From contig NW_022985175.1 in NCBI RefSeq assembly GCF_010093535.1, positions 744,001 to 808,000 on the forward strand: a stretch of 64,000 bases of DNA, given 5' to 3'. The translations under genes and the position numbers were made by a program. Positions 29,699 to 43,356 of the stretch are shown one piece after another. Below the pieces are notes generated by a model. It was not told where the DNA came from. It did not search any database and saw nothing but the letters and a program-made list of their open reading frames with translations. This DNA is from Lindgomyces ingoldianus. Its lineage: Eukaryota > Ascomycota > Dothideomycetes > Pleosporales > Lindgomycetaceae. Position 1 is the stretch's first letter; every line of letters starts with the position of its first letter.

Positions 29699-31414
29699 AT
29701 GGACTTCAATCACTATGCCTCCGACTCTAAGAGGGGCAGCACCATCAACCCCGCCGATCTTCATAACACCCTCTACAGTCCGACTTCCATATTCGACTCC
29801 TACGGTGCCCCCGAAGTTCCTAGTCTATCCGATCTCTCTGCCGTTGACTCGGCCGTCGACCTCACCTCATTCGGAGATCAGTGGACTTCCAACATCAAGA
29901 TGGAACCTTTTGGCAACTATGTCGACCTTAGAGAGTCGCCGCAAATCTCCAATACCGCGTCTCCCTCCAACGACATGATCTTCAGCAACGCCAACTCTCC
30001 AGGTGGTTTCGTTCGAGATCAGAGCCAGACTAGTTCGCCAGAAACTACCAATGACCTCGTCGGCCACGACAATAAACCGCCTGTCTTGGACATGGAATCC
30101 CTAGAGTCGATGTTTCCCACCCCAGAGGCAATCCACATATCTCAAAATGTGGACACACCACCTAACATCACCCTGTGCCCAGACAAGACGAAAACCCGAG
30201 CAGAGACGCAGATCAAAGTCCAATTGACGGTGGATCCGCTAGATGCGAGGTTTCAGTACATTCATTTCCCGAGGAAAACACTCGCCAAACCCAAGCTTCT
30301 CGCGAGCGTTGAGGAGAAGCAGGAAATTAATTCCAAGGGAGAGTCCCTTCACATGGACGTGTACCTTGTCTGCGCTACCGCAGTAGATGAGCCAGAACGT
30401 CTTGAACAAGCCCTGCACCGCGCGCGTGGAGAGGAGCCTGTCCCTAGAAGACCAGCAGGTGTCCCAATTGCCGAGCTTGACAAAGAAGACCCCGCGCATC
30501 CTCAGAACGGCGGAGAAGTCCTAATATGTGAGGGATGCAAGGAGCGTGAGCGAAAGCGCTACGACCGAAAGAAGAAGAGGGTAGAGGACGAGGACGAATG
30601 GTGGTCCTATGAGGGTGACAGGGTCATTATGATCAACGAAAAGGAGTACAAGAAGTGGAAGGATGTGGATTCTGAATCACAATTCACTTCCGGCGCCAAG
30701 CAGGTCGAATTTGCAATGCGCATAGCCTGCTATTGTCGACACCAAGAAGAGAAGTCCCCAATGGGATATCGCGTCATCTTCACCTTCAAAGATTCGCTGG
30801 GCTACTGCATTGCACAGCACACCTCGGAAGTTTTCCAGATCACTGACGACCACAAGAACAAGGAGATTCCACCTGAAGCCATGCCGCGTCCACTCAACAT
30901 CCCACAGCCCTACGTACAAACCCAGTATCCTCATGCCCATAATGTCGTTCCCATTTATCAGTATCCTGTGGAGACCCAGTATGCTCAGCCAGCTCCGATG
31001 AACCCCTACTCGCAGCCCCCAACACCAATCGCGTCGAACTTCCAGTCACCAATATCACCAATGGAGGCCCAGTTCTCTCAGTCTACCACCCCCGCTGGTC
31101 CTTCCTCGAGACCCGTCTCGCAGACGTTCAACGCCTCATCTTCGTTCCCTATGCACGGACAGTTCGAACAAGCTGCACTGAGTCCAACAAACCATGGATT
31201 GCCAATAGAATCCTACCTGCCGCGTCCGGTGTCCATGGACAATTTCAACTTCTCTTCCTCGATTCAGTATCCCCATCAAGGGTTCGCTTCGGCACCTCAA
31301 TCAGCAGTGAGCACACCCCTCAACCTCTCAAGGCCAGCGTCGCCAACCTGGGAACAAGGCCCGGCGCACAAGAAGAAGATGATGTGCGTATACTTCTACG
31401 TTAATGATGAGTGA
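29699..31414 (+). CDS. Spt23/Mga2-like DNA-binding protein without visible IPT, ankyrin or membrane parts
   Basis: 571 residues as one exon from the ATG at 29699, which has a good context (GCCAAAATGG). Residues about 165-380 resemble the DNA-binding region that precedes the IPT domain in yeast Spt23/Mga2 and their mould relatives: RAETQIKVQL, HFPRKTLAKPK, CEGCKERERKR, a tryptophan/acid patch, then RIACYCRHQEEK and FQITDDHK. The Cys pair and basic run suggest a nucleic-acid-binding surface. The remainder is Pro/Gln/Ser-rich, as in activators. Canonical Mga2 and Spt23 continue into IPT, ankyrin repeats and a C-terminal membrane anchor; none is seen downstream to 33256. A GTGCGT donor near 31382 with an acceptor before 31429 could extend the protein by about 60 residues of no known kind, so the C-terminus is uncertain. 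Confidence 0.75.
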   Translation: MDFNHYASDSKRGSTINPADLHNTLYSPTSIFDSYGAPEVPSLSDLSAVDSAVDLTSFGDQWTSNIKMEPFGNYVDLRESPQISNTASPSNDMIFSNANSPGGFVRDQSQTSSPETTNDLVGHDNKPPVLDMESLESMFPTPEAIHISQNVDTPPNITLCPDKTKTRAETQIKVQLTVDPLDARFQYIHFPRKTLAKPKLLASVEEKQEINSKGESLHMDVYLVCATAVDEPERLEQALHRARGEEPVPRRPAGVPIAELDKEDPAHPQNGGEVLICEGCKERERKRYDRKKKRVEDEDEWWSYEGDRVIMINEKEYKKWKDVDSESQFTSGAKQVEFAMRIACYCRHQEEKSPMGYRVIFTFKDSLGYCIAQHTSEVFQITDDHKNKEIPPEAMPRPLNIPQPYVQTQYPHAHNVVPIYQYPVETQYAQPAPMNPYSQPPTPIASNFQSPISPMEAQFSQSTTPAGPSSRPVSQTFNASSSFPMHGQFEQAALSPTNHGLPIESYLPRPVSMDNFNFSSSIQYPHQGFASAPQSAVSTPLNLSRPASPTWEQGPAHKKKMMCVYFYVNDE

Positions 31415-33256
31415 CGTGGGGGCGCAGTAGTACGCCAGCCAGAGAATGGCATGAAATTATGAACTTGGAATTGCATTGGGTGGCGTTGGAGTCAGGGGAA
31501 CTTTGGCCAGGCATCCTACCTATGGTACATGCCTTGCACCCAGGAACTCGGAGGGAGGATATCAATAATTGTATGGCAGTGCGCCTCTTTGTTTATTCTT
31601 GTTGTAATTGCTAGACGGTCGAACTATATCCTTATCGCCTTGCTTGAGCAAAGCAAATAGGATGCATACGTCCCACATGTTGGAATTATTGCGTGCAGCA
31701 GACGTGTCTTCCGATTCAGTGCCATCTAGTCGGAGCTCCAGGGCGTGACGCAGGAGCTCGGAGTTGAGCGCTTTCCAGATTGAGGTGCAGGCGCGGCAAG
31801 CTAACGGCTTCTCGCACGTGCTCTAACGAGTCGATGTCGCCATCCATGGATCGCTGCCAGGACTGGGTATTCTCCACCAACAACACAATAGCTCTCGCCA
31901 CCAATTGTTACTCCAAAACCACAACGTAGTATACCATTCGAGAAAGCATGCCTTCATTTCACGCCGAAAGTCGGCGAGAATTTTCATTCGCTTACCCATG
32001 CTCCCAAAATTTCTGGAACCTAATACTCCAGTAGTCGACACGGTCAGCCTTCATTTCCCTTCCGTGAACACCAGGCGAGAAAATTAGAGTAATCTGTGTT
32101 CAGTATGTCACCAAGGAGCCGCCGGAGATTTCTTAGACCTCACGTCTTTCTCCGGTGACATGTTGCTCACCATAGTTGCTTATTGCCTTCGCTAACATCA
32201 ACAGCCACCCGAAAGTCTGGGGAGGAGAATGCGTGAGAAAGCAGGCACAGGTCTGGGCAATACGCCTTCCAGGTACGAAGGACAGAACAGTCGCTCGCAG
32301 TGTTCTTGGCCTACTATATCGACACCAATCGCTGCTTTGAACCACAAGTTCCTCGGCTAGAACACGGACTTTTTCAAGAAGCTGTCCACTTCTTACTGGA
32401 GCAAGCCCCTTCCGGTACATCGCTCCATTGGCTTGGCCTACTCGACACGCTCATTCAGCTATCGAAGGTGCCAGGCCAGACAGGACTGACCAGCTACCAA
32501 GACAAAGCGACACAATAAGGATCTTTCAGCTGTATGCTAAATATTCGCCTGAATACTGTCTAGCTATGAACGTTCATCGTCATTGGATTCTTGTGTACAC
32601 CACATAAGTCCAAAAGCGAGGTCAGTGGAAATACTGCATATTCACCCTGACGACGAATCATCAATTCGAGCTTTTCGGTATCTTCAGCGTACAGCTGGAT
32701 TAAAGGTGAGAGTTGAGAGGAGTCGAACGTTTATCAGATTTCAGACCCTGTCACATTACACCATACGCTGCAAGATGCAATAGATGGAATTTACAAGCGC
32801 AGGTTCCGCCCACAATTTGCTTTTTAACCCACTGTCCAGAATCTCAACAGATAGTATCATAGGTCACCATACTTATGCAGCCTTGGCTTTGGCGAGCGAG
32901 CGGTTCGCCAGCCATGTATGCCACCTGCCTTTAGACGAAGCACGACAATCTTCCGTGCTGTGATGACAGCAAGGCCTTCACCCGGAGCAGCAGATCCGAT
33001 ATTGGCTCGACGCCGCAGTGACATCCCACCGATCTTCTAAGAAAGAGGCTTGGAATAGGGGAACTCAGTCACCAAATAGATAAGAGAATCAGTATTTATA
33101 TCACTTGCACTCACCCTATCCATTTTTCCTCTTCACAGCAACTCAACACTCAGGCACCTGCATCACTCATCCTTCAATCCTCATCCCAGACGAGCTTCTT
33201 CTTTCAACCAACTCCAGCTCCGCCTTCTCCAACCACTTCCAACTCAACCAGCAGAA
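31415..33256. other. Intergenic downstream of the Mga2-like gene
   Basis: No supported gene. I looked specifically for IPT, ankyrin or membrane-anchor segments on the + strand and saw none. The last 160 bases include a TATA-like site and CT-rich leader of the next gene. Confidence 0.55.
33093..33100 (+). promoter_or_regulatory. TATA-like box before the Ser/Thr-rich gene
   Basis: TATTTATA lies 157 bases before the ATG at 33257, followed by a CT-rich leader. Position and composition suit a core promoter. Confidence 0.4.
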
Positions 33257-33673
33257 ATGGCCGCCCACGTTGCCCGTCAATTCTATCCCGGTGTCTCATC
33301 CTCCGTCCCCGTTATTTCGGCGAGCACCACCCCCAAACCATCTTCCGCCTCCTCCACCCCCGTGGTAGTTGTCAGCAGCTCCTCCCGCCCAGCGAACTCC
33401 ACCATCCCTCTCTCTAGCACCATCCGTCCCTCTTCATCGTCCTCGGTCGTCGTCGTCGTCAGCACTTCCAGGCCTGCGACTACCTCCGCCGCCGCCACCT
33501 CATCAATCAGGGCCACTACTTCCGCCGCCGCTTCCTCCAGCATCAGGGTCAACGCTACCACCACCGCCTCAAGGCCCGCTCAGTTCACTGGTGCTGCTAG
33601 CACGATGAGTGCCGGCAAGGTCATGGGTTTCGGTGTCATTGCCGGCCTCGCCATGCTCGGCTTCGGCATGTAA
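33257..33673 (+). CDS. Small Ser/Thr/Ala-rich protein with hydrophobic C-terminus
   Basis: 138 residues, unspliced, ATG in good context (CAGAAATGGCC). The whole body is Ser, Thr, Ala and Val in repeated blocks (SRPA, SSSIR, TTSAAA), a composition typical of heavily O-mannosylated fungal surface proteins. The last 20 residues (GKVMGFGVIAGLAMLGFGM) are hydrophobic and resemble the tail of GPI-anchor signals. Against secretion, the N-terminus (MAAHVARQFYPGV) is not a normal signal peptide; a missed upstream exon or a different start could supply one. The low-complexity frame also opens on the other strand, but only this strand has promoter-like signals and a sensible start. Function unknown. Confidence 0.55.
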   Translation: MAAHVARQFYPGVSSSVPVISASTTPKPSSASSTPVVVVSSSSRPANSTIPLSSTIRPSSSSSVVVVVSTSRPATTSAAATSSIRATTSAAASSSIRVNATTTASRPAQFTGAASTMSAGKVMGFGVIAGLAMLGFGM

Positions 33674-35037
33674 ACACTTCTAGCGACCGGCATGAGACGA
33701 TATCATGCCTCCCCAGCTAAAAGAGGGAACTTTGTTTCTACGACTGGGCATGGCTTCGACTACTCTGCATTAATACCACGGCATTGGTATCAGGGAAAGG
33801 AGACATTTACTAAGAAGAGATATTTGTAATCATAATTTAGTTTTATACATGCACTTGTGTATTGTATATATTTGATTCTTGAAACTACTTTCCTGGACTC
33901 TGTGGCTTTGTGATATGATCATTGAGGACTACTAACAATTCAACCAGCTGTCTATTTTTTTTTTGTCACCAACGCGAAAAACTATTTCTCGTTGCTCTAA
34001 TCGCGCTGAATTGACATGTGGTAATGCATCCATTATGAAGACTATCGCCTAGTTCACCCTTCCTCATACCCATTAGTTAGCTCAGTCTATAAACATTCAC
34101 AAGTGATTGCTAGTTCTCTTCAGAGCTATCTAAGTCCATCAATCACTCCATATTGTTCTGAAACTGGTCTCTATATTCGTTCATGTGCACACCCCCATCC
34201 AACGGAAGAATTTTGCTTCATCTCTGCGGGGAAACAGTTATTTCAGCGCCAAGCACATATACTATAGTTAGAAAGTTTCCCAAAGGTCTAGATCTAGGCG
34301 ATGTTTGGCGTCTCTGTCTAGCTGGAGCTTTCATCCACACCTAGTAATCTTAATGTTATGTTCATTTATATGATATGATATGTAGTTGGAGCACCAAAAC
34401 TCTAGCTTAAGAATAATGAGTATAGTACGTATAATGTGACTAGGTGTAGATAGGGAGAGAGTGGGTGTCTAAGAAGTATACACCTCAAATTGCTGTAGTA
34501 AAAAGTAGATGTATATACTTTACGTACAAACAGCATAGCAATTCAGAATATAAGAACTAATCAGATAAGAACGCAGCTAAAGAAGAAGCAGAAAATGCAC
34601 AGAATGCAGAATATCAGCCCTTAGCACCGAGTATAAACAGGAAATATTGGAACTGTCTGATCCCTCTCTAGAATTTAGTAGAGGGCTTAGAGGATGAAGG
34701 GGCTTGTCTATTTATGGATAGATCCTCGTGACGTTCTACTAAAAGCATTAACACGCTGTACAAAGTTCTCATACCTCATCATATGATCCTCGCCAGATGT
34801 CAAGATACAGCGACTGGCGCAAGCCTTCTGCCATTAAAAACTAACACCGTCATCATGATCTTGATCTAGCCAAAAAGTTTAATACATATATAACACTTAT
34901 AGCTATATATTTATGTATACAACTTAGAAATTTGAAGTTTTATCCACCACCACACTAGCTGGTCACAGTAGCTCCAAGAATCTCCTCGCACAGGAATCGG
35001 GAGAGAGTAGGTGTGCATTTATTAGAGCAAGGGATTA
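33674..35037. other. AT-rich intergenic region
   Basis: Strongly AT-rich spacer between the Ser/Thr-rich gene and the 3' end of the ClpX gene. No open frame of note on either strand, no recognisable element. Confidence 0.6.
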
Positions 35038-37012
35038 TCACATAAACCCACCGGCTCCAGCGACTAGTCCTTTCCTCCTATACTCCTCAAAACTGTTGGC
35101 CCCTGACGGCGTCTCTTTTGTCGTTAGCTCGACTTCCCACTTTTCTTCTTCCTGGGCAATGGTGGCGTGGAAGTTATGAGATTGTCCGCGATGGAAGTAC
35201 AGAGGTGCGGATTTGAGTGTGGCGACATCTTGGGTTATGAGAATGTGTTTGATGTGGGAGCCTTGCATTTATGTCAGCTTCGGTGTAGAGGAAACTGGAA
35301 GAGCGGAGGAAATCTCACCAGGAGTTTCGAACATGCTTTCGCCAAGCAGCCGTTCAAGCACTGTTCGAAGCCCACGAGCTCCAGTTCCCATGCCGCCAGC
35401 GCTTTTCGCCACTTCCCGAAGCGCGCCACTTGTAAAGCGGAGTTCAATACCTGAAAGCTGGAAGAGCTGCTCGTATTGCCTAAGTAGACTGTTTCTTGGT
35501 TCCGTGAGAACACGGACTAGTGCTTCCTCGTCGAGCGCGGATAGAGCACAGGAGATTGGTATACGACCGACAAGTTCGGGAATCATGCCGTACCTTTGCA
35601 AGTCTGAGGGTTCGACTAGATCTAGGGTGTTGTATGTTTGCTGTTGGGATTTTGATTGTTGGGGAGCGAAGGGGTTAGAAGGAGCTGGTTGTTCAGGGAA
35701 GACAAAGAATGGTAAATGCTTCTTGAAAAGAGCATCCTCGCCTTTTAACATCGTCTCGTGTGCCCCCGACTCCGGGTTGGAGGCTCGGACTGGAGCTCCG
35801 AACCCAATGCTTCCTTTCGATATCCGGTCTAGAATCATCCTGTGGAGCCCGACGAATGCACCAGTGCATATGAAGAGAATGTTGTCCGTGCGGACATTGA
35901 ATACCTCACCTTTGCTGCCAGGTAGGTTCGGAGGACCGGCACCTGATCCAGGACCTCTCGGCCCATCTAATGGGTTGCTTGAGGGGAATCCGCCCGTGTT
36001 TCCAGGCACGCTCCCAGGGCTTCGACCACTACCTCCCCTCTCTGGTTTCGCCTGAATCTGCAATGTCGTGCCTTCGATGATCTTCAGTAGTGCTTGCTGC
36101 ACACCCTCTCCACTGACATCTTTGCCATGTGCGACCTTTGCTGTGGCAATCTTGTCGATCTCATCAAGGCAGATGATGCCTTGCTCTGCAGCAGTCACAT
36201 CGTAGTTAGCGGCAGCGAGGAGCCTTTGAACGCACATTTCGGCGTCTTCGCCAATATATCCAGCCTGGGTGAAAGGTGTGCAATCCGACATGCTGAAGGG
36301 CACGTCCAAGACACGAGCGAGAGTCTTGGCCATGAGCGTCTTCCCCACCCCTGAAGGCCCAAGAAGGAGGACATTGGATTTCTCAATTTGTAAGGGAGTG
36401 CAGTCTAGTATTGGCGGAGTTTCTAGCGAGGAATTGGAAACAGGAGGTGTCTGTGATGGAGATTGGGGAGGATTCACTTTCAAGGCTGGTTGCTGGCCCG
36501 GAAACTCATCTGCTTCAACTCAGTGACCCTCACGTGGACGGTAAAGCAAAAAGCAATGGGACTGATACACGAAGAAGAGTGAAAATAGGGCTACCTTCTA
36601 CAGGATGTCGATGGCTCATCTCCCTGCGCTGCTCCTGCGCCTCAAGCTCAAGCTGCTCATCTTCCTGTCTCTGGAGCTCCTGTATCCTCTGGTAGTGGTT
36701 GTAGACAGCTACGCTCAGCACTTTCTTTGCGCGCTCCTGGCCGACGACAAACTGGTCCAAATGGTGTTTCAGTGCCTTGGGAGTAACCCGGGGCGCACCC
36801 ACGATGCTTGCGCCTCCCAATGGACCCTTTGTCGGCTGACCGGGCTCGTATATTCCAGTAAAACCCTGACCCATGAAGTCAGAGCGATGATACTGACCGG
36901 ACGACTGCTGCGAAGCTGTCGTGGACAACGAGCGCCGGCCGATGCTGGCAAGCGCAAGGTACGAGGTCCGCGCCTGCGGGGAGACAGAGATAATGAGCGT
37001 CTGCGTGTTCAT
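35038..37012 (-). CDS. mcx1: Mitochondrial ClpX-type AAA+ unfoldase (Mcx1)
   Basis: Predicted matrix ATPase that unfolds proteins, and in organisms with ClpP feeds them to that protease. Exons complement(join(35038..35261,35319..36509,36595..37012)) give 610 residues. The start at 37012 gives a basic, Ser-rich N-terminus suited to mitochondrial import; no zinc-binding domain of the bacterial type is present. Visible motifs: Walker A GPSGVGKT, pore loop AGYIGED, Walker [18 protein letters not shown], and sensor-2 GTGARGLR. A Gly/Pro-rich insertion (about 90 residues after GTTLQIQ) precedes [16 protein letters not shown]. The sequence [11 protein letters not shown] keeps an IGF tripeptide where bacterial ClpX has its ClpP-docking loop. 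Head-to-head with the branching-enzyme gene, 682 bp between starts. Confidence 0.93.
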
Positions 37013-37694
37013 GGCGAGCCGAGTGAGGAAGTGACGGCTCTTCTCATATCTCAGTAGGGAGGCTCCGGAAGGTGCGACAGTGGGACGGGAAGCTACGACG
37101 GCGAATAGCGCAGGAGCGGAGGGTGGTGGAGGCAAGTACGACACTCCACATCTCGATTGCTTGGCGCAGACGGCGGACAGCGGGGCACCGTCCGGCCCGA
37201 TAAGAAGCTGTTCTGAACGGAAAGCCTCAATCTGGAGGCTCGTATTTCTGGCTCAGCGTGTCTAGCTCCATGACTCTCCTGAGGCAGCAGGCGAGGTTCC
37301 TGACAGTTGCTGGAGCGTATAAAAACGTCCCGTAACCCTGCCATTAGCCAGCGCGGCTCGCGGCGGTCAAGTGCCTGCTGTGCGGCGATTGAGGCCAGTC
37401 TAGGTGGCGCGGAGTGGTGGCTTGACGCGCGATGCCTCATCCCGATAGCGCGCTATGACGTTGAGCAGCTTTCTGACATGGGTGATTCTTTGGTTGAGGA
37501 GAAGTCTGTCGCAACGTGCAGCAAAGGGGTTAGGCCCCGCAATGTTTTCTGCCATATAAACACACTCGAAAGTTGTCTGCTACGATTTGCTAAATCCCGT
37601 GCCGCCTGCGCCCAAATCCTGATACGAAGGGTTCGCCTGAGAGCAAACTTAAAGCTGCGTCTGCCGTCAACCCTTCCCATCCCAATCTCAAGCC
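37013..37694. promoter_or_regulatory. Shared divergent promoter region, mcx1 / glycogen branching enzyme
   Basis: 682 bp separate two divergent start codons, so both promoters and leaders must lie here. Frames in it extend the ClpX frame upstream without an ATG and are probably leader sequence. No specific factor site could be assigned. Confidence 0.5.
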
Positions 37695-40103
37695 ATGGCC
37701 CTCAACAACGCGTCTGGGAATTCCATCACCGAGAATCCCGCTGGGAATGTTGCTAACGATGGCACTGGTATGCCCATTCTGAGATCGGGAAATCCCCCAA
37801 TTGGCTGACTTCTTCTTGCACAGGCATCGTCCAGCTGGATCCGTGGCTCTCCCCTTTCAAGGACGGCCTCCGCACTCGATACGCCAAAGCCCAGGAATGG
37901 CTGAAGACGATCCAGGATACTGAAGGTGGATTAGAGAAGTTTTCAAGAGTAAGAATGCACTTCGGGCTACTCCGCTCAACATGATCGCTGACCAAACCGG
38001 CACAGGGCTTCGAGAAGTTTGGTTTCAACGTCAAGGAAAACGGCGATGTCGTATATCGAGAGTGGGCCCCAAATGCACTCAGAGCATATCTGATAGGAGA
38101 CTTCAACAACTGGGACAGGGATGCAACTCCCATGACGAAAGATAACTTTGGTGTTTTCGAAGTGACTGTGCCAGGCAAGGACGGCCAGTCAACGATACCC
38201 CATGACTCGAAGCTCAAGGTGTGTTTGTCAGCGGACAGCGAGTTAATTTTTAGCTGACAGCATTCGTGAAGATCTCCCTCGTCGTCCCTAATGACCATGC
38301 GCGTCAGGAGCGCATACCCGCTTGGATCACACGAGTCACCCAAGACCTCAACATCTCTCCTGTTTACGATGCCCGCTTCTGGAATCCTCCAAAAGAATCG
38401 AAGTATATCTTTAAGAATAAGAAGCCGTCTAAGCCCCAAAGCGCTCGAATTTATGAAGCCCATGTCGGAATATCGTCCCCCGATCCGAAAGTGGCGACAT
38501 ACAAGGAATTCACCGAGAACGTACTCCCTCGAATCAAGCATCTAGGATACAATGTCATTCAGTTGATGGCAATCATGGAGCATGCGTACTATGCCAGCTT
38601 CGGATACCAGATCAACAGCTTCTTTGCTGCAAGTAGTCGGTACGGCTTCCCAGACGACTTGAAGGAGCTCATTGACACAGCCCATGGAATGGGCATCACG
38701 GTCCTACTGGATGTAGTGCACAGCCACGCCTCCAAGAATGTCCTCGATGGGCTGAACATGTTCGACGGTAGCGACCACCTGTACTTCCATGAGGGTGCAA
38801 AGGGTCGCCATGAGCTCTGGGATAGTCGGCTGTTCAACTACGGCCACCATGAAGTGCTGCGATTTCTACTCAGCAATCTCCGCTTCTGGATGGATGAGTA
38901 CCAGTTCGACGGCTTCAGATTTGATGGCGTGACTAGCATGCTCTACTCCCACCATGGTATTGGAACGTAAGTAATCGTCTTTGAAACCCGCCTGCGCTCG
39001 CTTACATTTTCTAGTGGTTTCTCCGGTGGCTATCACGAGTACTTCGGTCCTGCCGTTGACGAGGAAGGCGTGGTGTATCTCATGCTCGCTAACGAGCTGC
39101 TTCATGAGCTGTACCCTGACGTCATTACCATTGCAGAGGATGTGTCGGGCATGCCTGGCCTGTGCGTGGCCTTGTCGCTTGGTGGCATTGGATTTGACTA
39201 CAGGCTTGCTATGGCGATTCCTGACCTGTACATCAAGTGGCTTAAGGAGAAGCAAGACATCGACTGGGACATGGCTAACCTCACCTTCACCCTGACCAAT
39301 CGTCGGCATGGTGAGAAGACAATCGCGTATGCGGAGAGCCACGACCAAGCGTAAGTTCGCCTCCCTACTAAGTGCTATTAAGCTAATGCAAGATAGTCTT
39401 GTCGGAGACAAGTCCCTCCTTTTCTGGCTCTGCGATGCCCAGATGTACACAAATATGTCTGTCCTCAGTGAGCTAACGCCGGTCATCGATCGAGGTCTGT
39501 CGCTTCACAAGATGATCCGTCTCATCACACATGGGCTGGGTGGTGAAGGATATCTGAACTTTGAAGGCAACGAGTTTGGACACCCCGAATGGCTCGACTT
39601 CCCTCGCGAAGGAAACAACAACAGCTTCCATTACGCCCGAAGACAGTTCAACCTTGTGGATGATCAATTGCTCCGATACCGATTCCTCAATGAGTTTGAT
39701 AGTAAGATGCAGTGGACTGAAGAGAAGTATGGCTGGCTGCATTCTCCGCAAGCATACGTGAGCTTGAAGCATGACGGCGATAAGGTGATTGTGTTCGAAC
39801 GGGCAGGGCTCTTGTGGATCTTCAACTTTCACCCCCAGAGCAGCTTCACTGACTATCGTGTGGGTGTTGAGCAGGAAGGCACCTACAGGATTGTCATCAG
39901 CACAGACAGCAAAGACTTTGGAGGTCATGGAAACGTTGATGAGACCACAAGGTTCTTCACGACGCCCTTCACATGGAATAATAGGAAGAATTTCCTGCAA
40001 GTCTATATCCCAAGCCGGACCGCCATTGTAAGATGCCCTCACTGCTGTTACCCAAATTCCCGCTAATCTGTTCTAGGTCCTCGCGCTCGAAAGCACTTTG
40101 TAG
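37695..40103 (+). CDS. GLC3: 1,4-alpha-glucan (glycogen) branching enzyme
   Basis: Cytosolic glycosyl hydrolase family 13 enzyme that moves oligoglucan pieces to form alpha-1,6 branches in glycogen. Seven exons, join(37695..37767,37824..37948,38006..38218,38272..38966,39015..39350,39397..40027,40077..40103), give 699 residues, close to the yeast and human proteins (about 700). An N-terminal starch-binding-like beta-sandwich ([17 protein letters not shown]) precedes the barrel. Catalytic residues are visible as nucleophile D355 (FRFDGV), acid/base E410 (IAEDVSG) and D479 (AESHDQA), with LDVVHSHAS and [14 protein letters not shown] as further family marks. The intron after LK ends with GTGAAG, preceded by a CTGAC branch site. 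The last exon codes only nine codons including stop (VLALESTL). Symbol follows yeast. Confidence 0.95.
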
Positions 40104-40607
40104 GAATGTGTGTGTTTGTGGATTGCATGTTAGCCGCTACGGATGCGTGAATCTGGAAATATTTGAGGTATCTGTATTGTAACGACTTCTCTTGAGGGTG
40201 CAAAGCCTTCATCCACTAGACATGGGGAATTAATTTGACCGAAGGTCCGCGTGAATGAATACCAACTGTTTACGGCGTCTCGATCACTTACGTGACACAT
40301 GAGGGGTGATTGAGGACAGAAGTTTGCATCCTGTTGATGGCCTTCCTAGTTCTAGCAAGGGACCTGGTCGGCTACATCTTTCCCCGATAATTTTCCCATG
40401 GGAGGTGAGAACGTGTAGAAGTGAAGTCCACGGCCTGGTGTCATTGCTGGAGCTGCGGGATAAATGGAGCGCTAAGCCTTTCCAGGCCTAGCTCCTAGCT
40501 CTTGCCGTGGACCTCCCAACTGCCCCGGCGAACTTCTTCACAGAGCTCTTCCACCTCCATCACCACCCTCTCCACTCCCGCCACTACCGCCTCGCACATC
40601 TTTCACA
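40104..40607. other. Intergenic, promoter of atp2
   Basis: About 500 bp between the branching-enzyme stop and the ATP synthase beta start. It contains a diverged copy of the inverted-repeat element (about 40290-40405), which ends only about 200 bp before the atp2 ATG, and a CT-rich leader close to the start codon. Confidence 0.6.
40290..40405 (+). mobile_element. Diverged inverted-repeat element, copy E (MITE-like)
   Basis: Shares the family core TTTGCATCCTG with TTCTAGCAAGGG and an ACGTGACACATG start like copy A, but the right terminal repeat is degraded. Ends were set by analogy with the 116-bp copies, so both are approximate. Confidence 0.45.
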
Positions 40608-42582
<1,975 letters not shown>

Positions 42583-43356
42583 GCTGTGGGTGGCTGGCAA
42601 AAGTGAAGAACAAACCAGGCCATGTGTTTGAAGACCACTCGTCGGCGGTACTCCCAAAGCCCTTTTTTGTACAAAAGATCTTAAAAATATGGAGGACTTG
42701 GGGAGGAACACTTCGCTAGCGGGTGTCGTTGGAGGGACATGGCTTCCTTGTGTAATCTTATCTCTCTCAATCTTGCATGCAAACGATGCCGTTTTTCTCT
42801 CCTACTACTCTCCTACCTATGCTAGACGTGTGGTCCTGAATGGAAGGGGTTGGTTTGATGTTTGACGTTTTCTTGTGTGTTAAAGATGTCATGTTTACTG
42901 TGATTCTTACCTGAGCTGTGATTACAAGTATGATGTTTCATGAAACTGAGCTTTCTCGTTGCAGCTATTAGCTAAACTACAAAATCATACAGATACGAAG
43001 CTAAATCGGTCTCAAAAACCGCCCTTCTGTGTTTTTGTTGTCGTATATGCTCTATGAATGTGCCTGGTGTGTGTCAATCTTACAACCCAGAACCAGAGAT
43101 CCGTACAGAACGCAAGAATTTCCCTTCCAGAATATTCGTTCCAAAGCAGTGCAGATAGAATGTGTAGAGATCGACGCAAGACCAATCCGATACGCCATCC
43201 ATGCTAATAAGTGAGAAGACAAGAAAGAGAAGATGGGGTGGGTGATATATAAATCTACAGAGTCAATATCCCCCTCGGAAATGCAAGCGTGCTTTCAACT
43301 CTACATCCTCCCGGCCCTCTGGCAGACCTCACCCACGTACCCATCGTGAGATCTGA
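42583..43356. other. Convergent intergenic spacer, atp2 / gid5
   Basis: Holds the 3' regions of two convergent genes. No open frame or repeat of interest seen. Confidence 0.6.

Noticed and set aside
32133..32518. Open frames on both strands downstream of the Mga2-like gene
   Set aside because: Checked as possible IPT/ankyrin exons; no resemblance, no linking splice sites.
33283..33564. Open frame antisense to the Ser/Thr-rich gene
   Set aside because: A mirror of the low-complexity Ser/Thr codons (Val/Glu-rich); no promoter-like signals on that strand.
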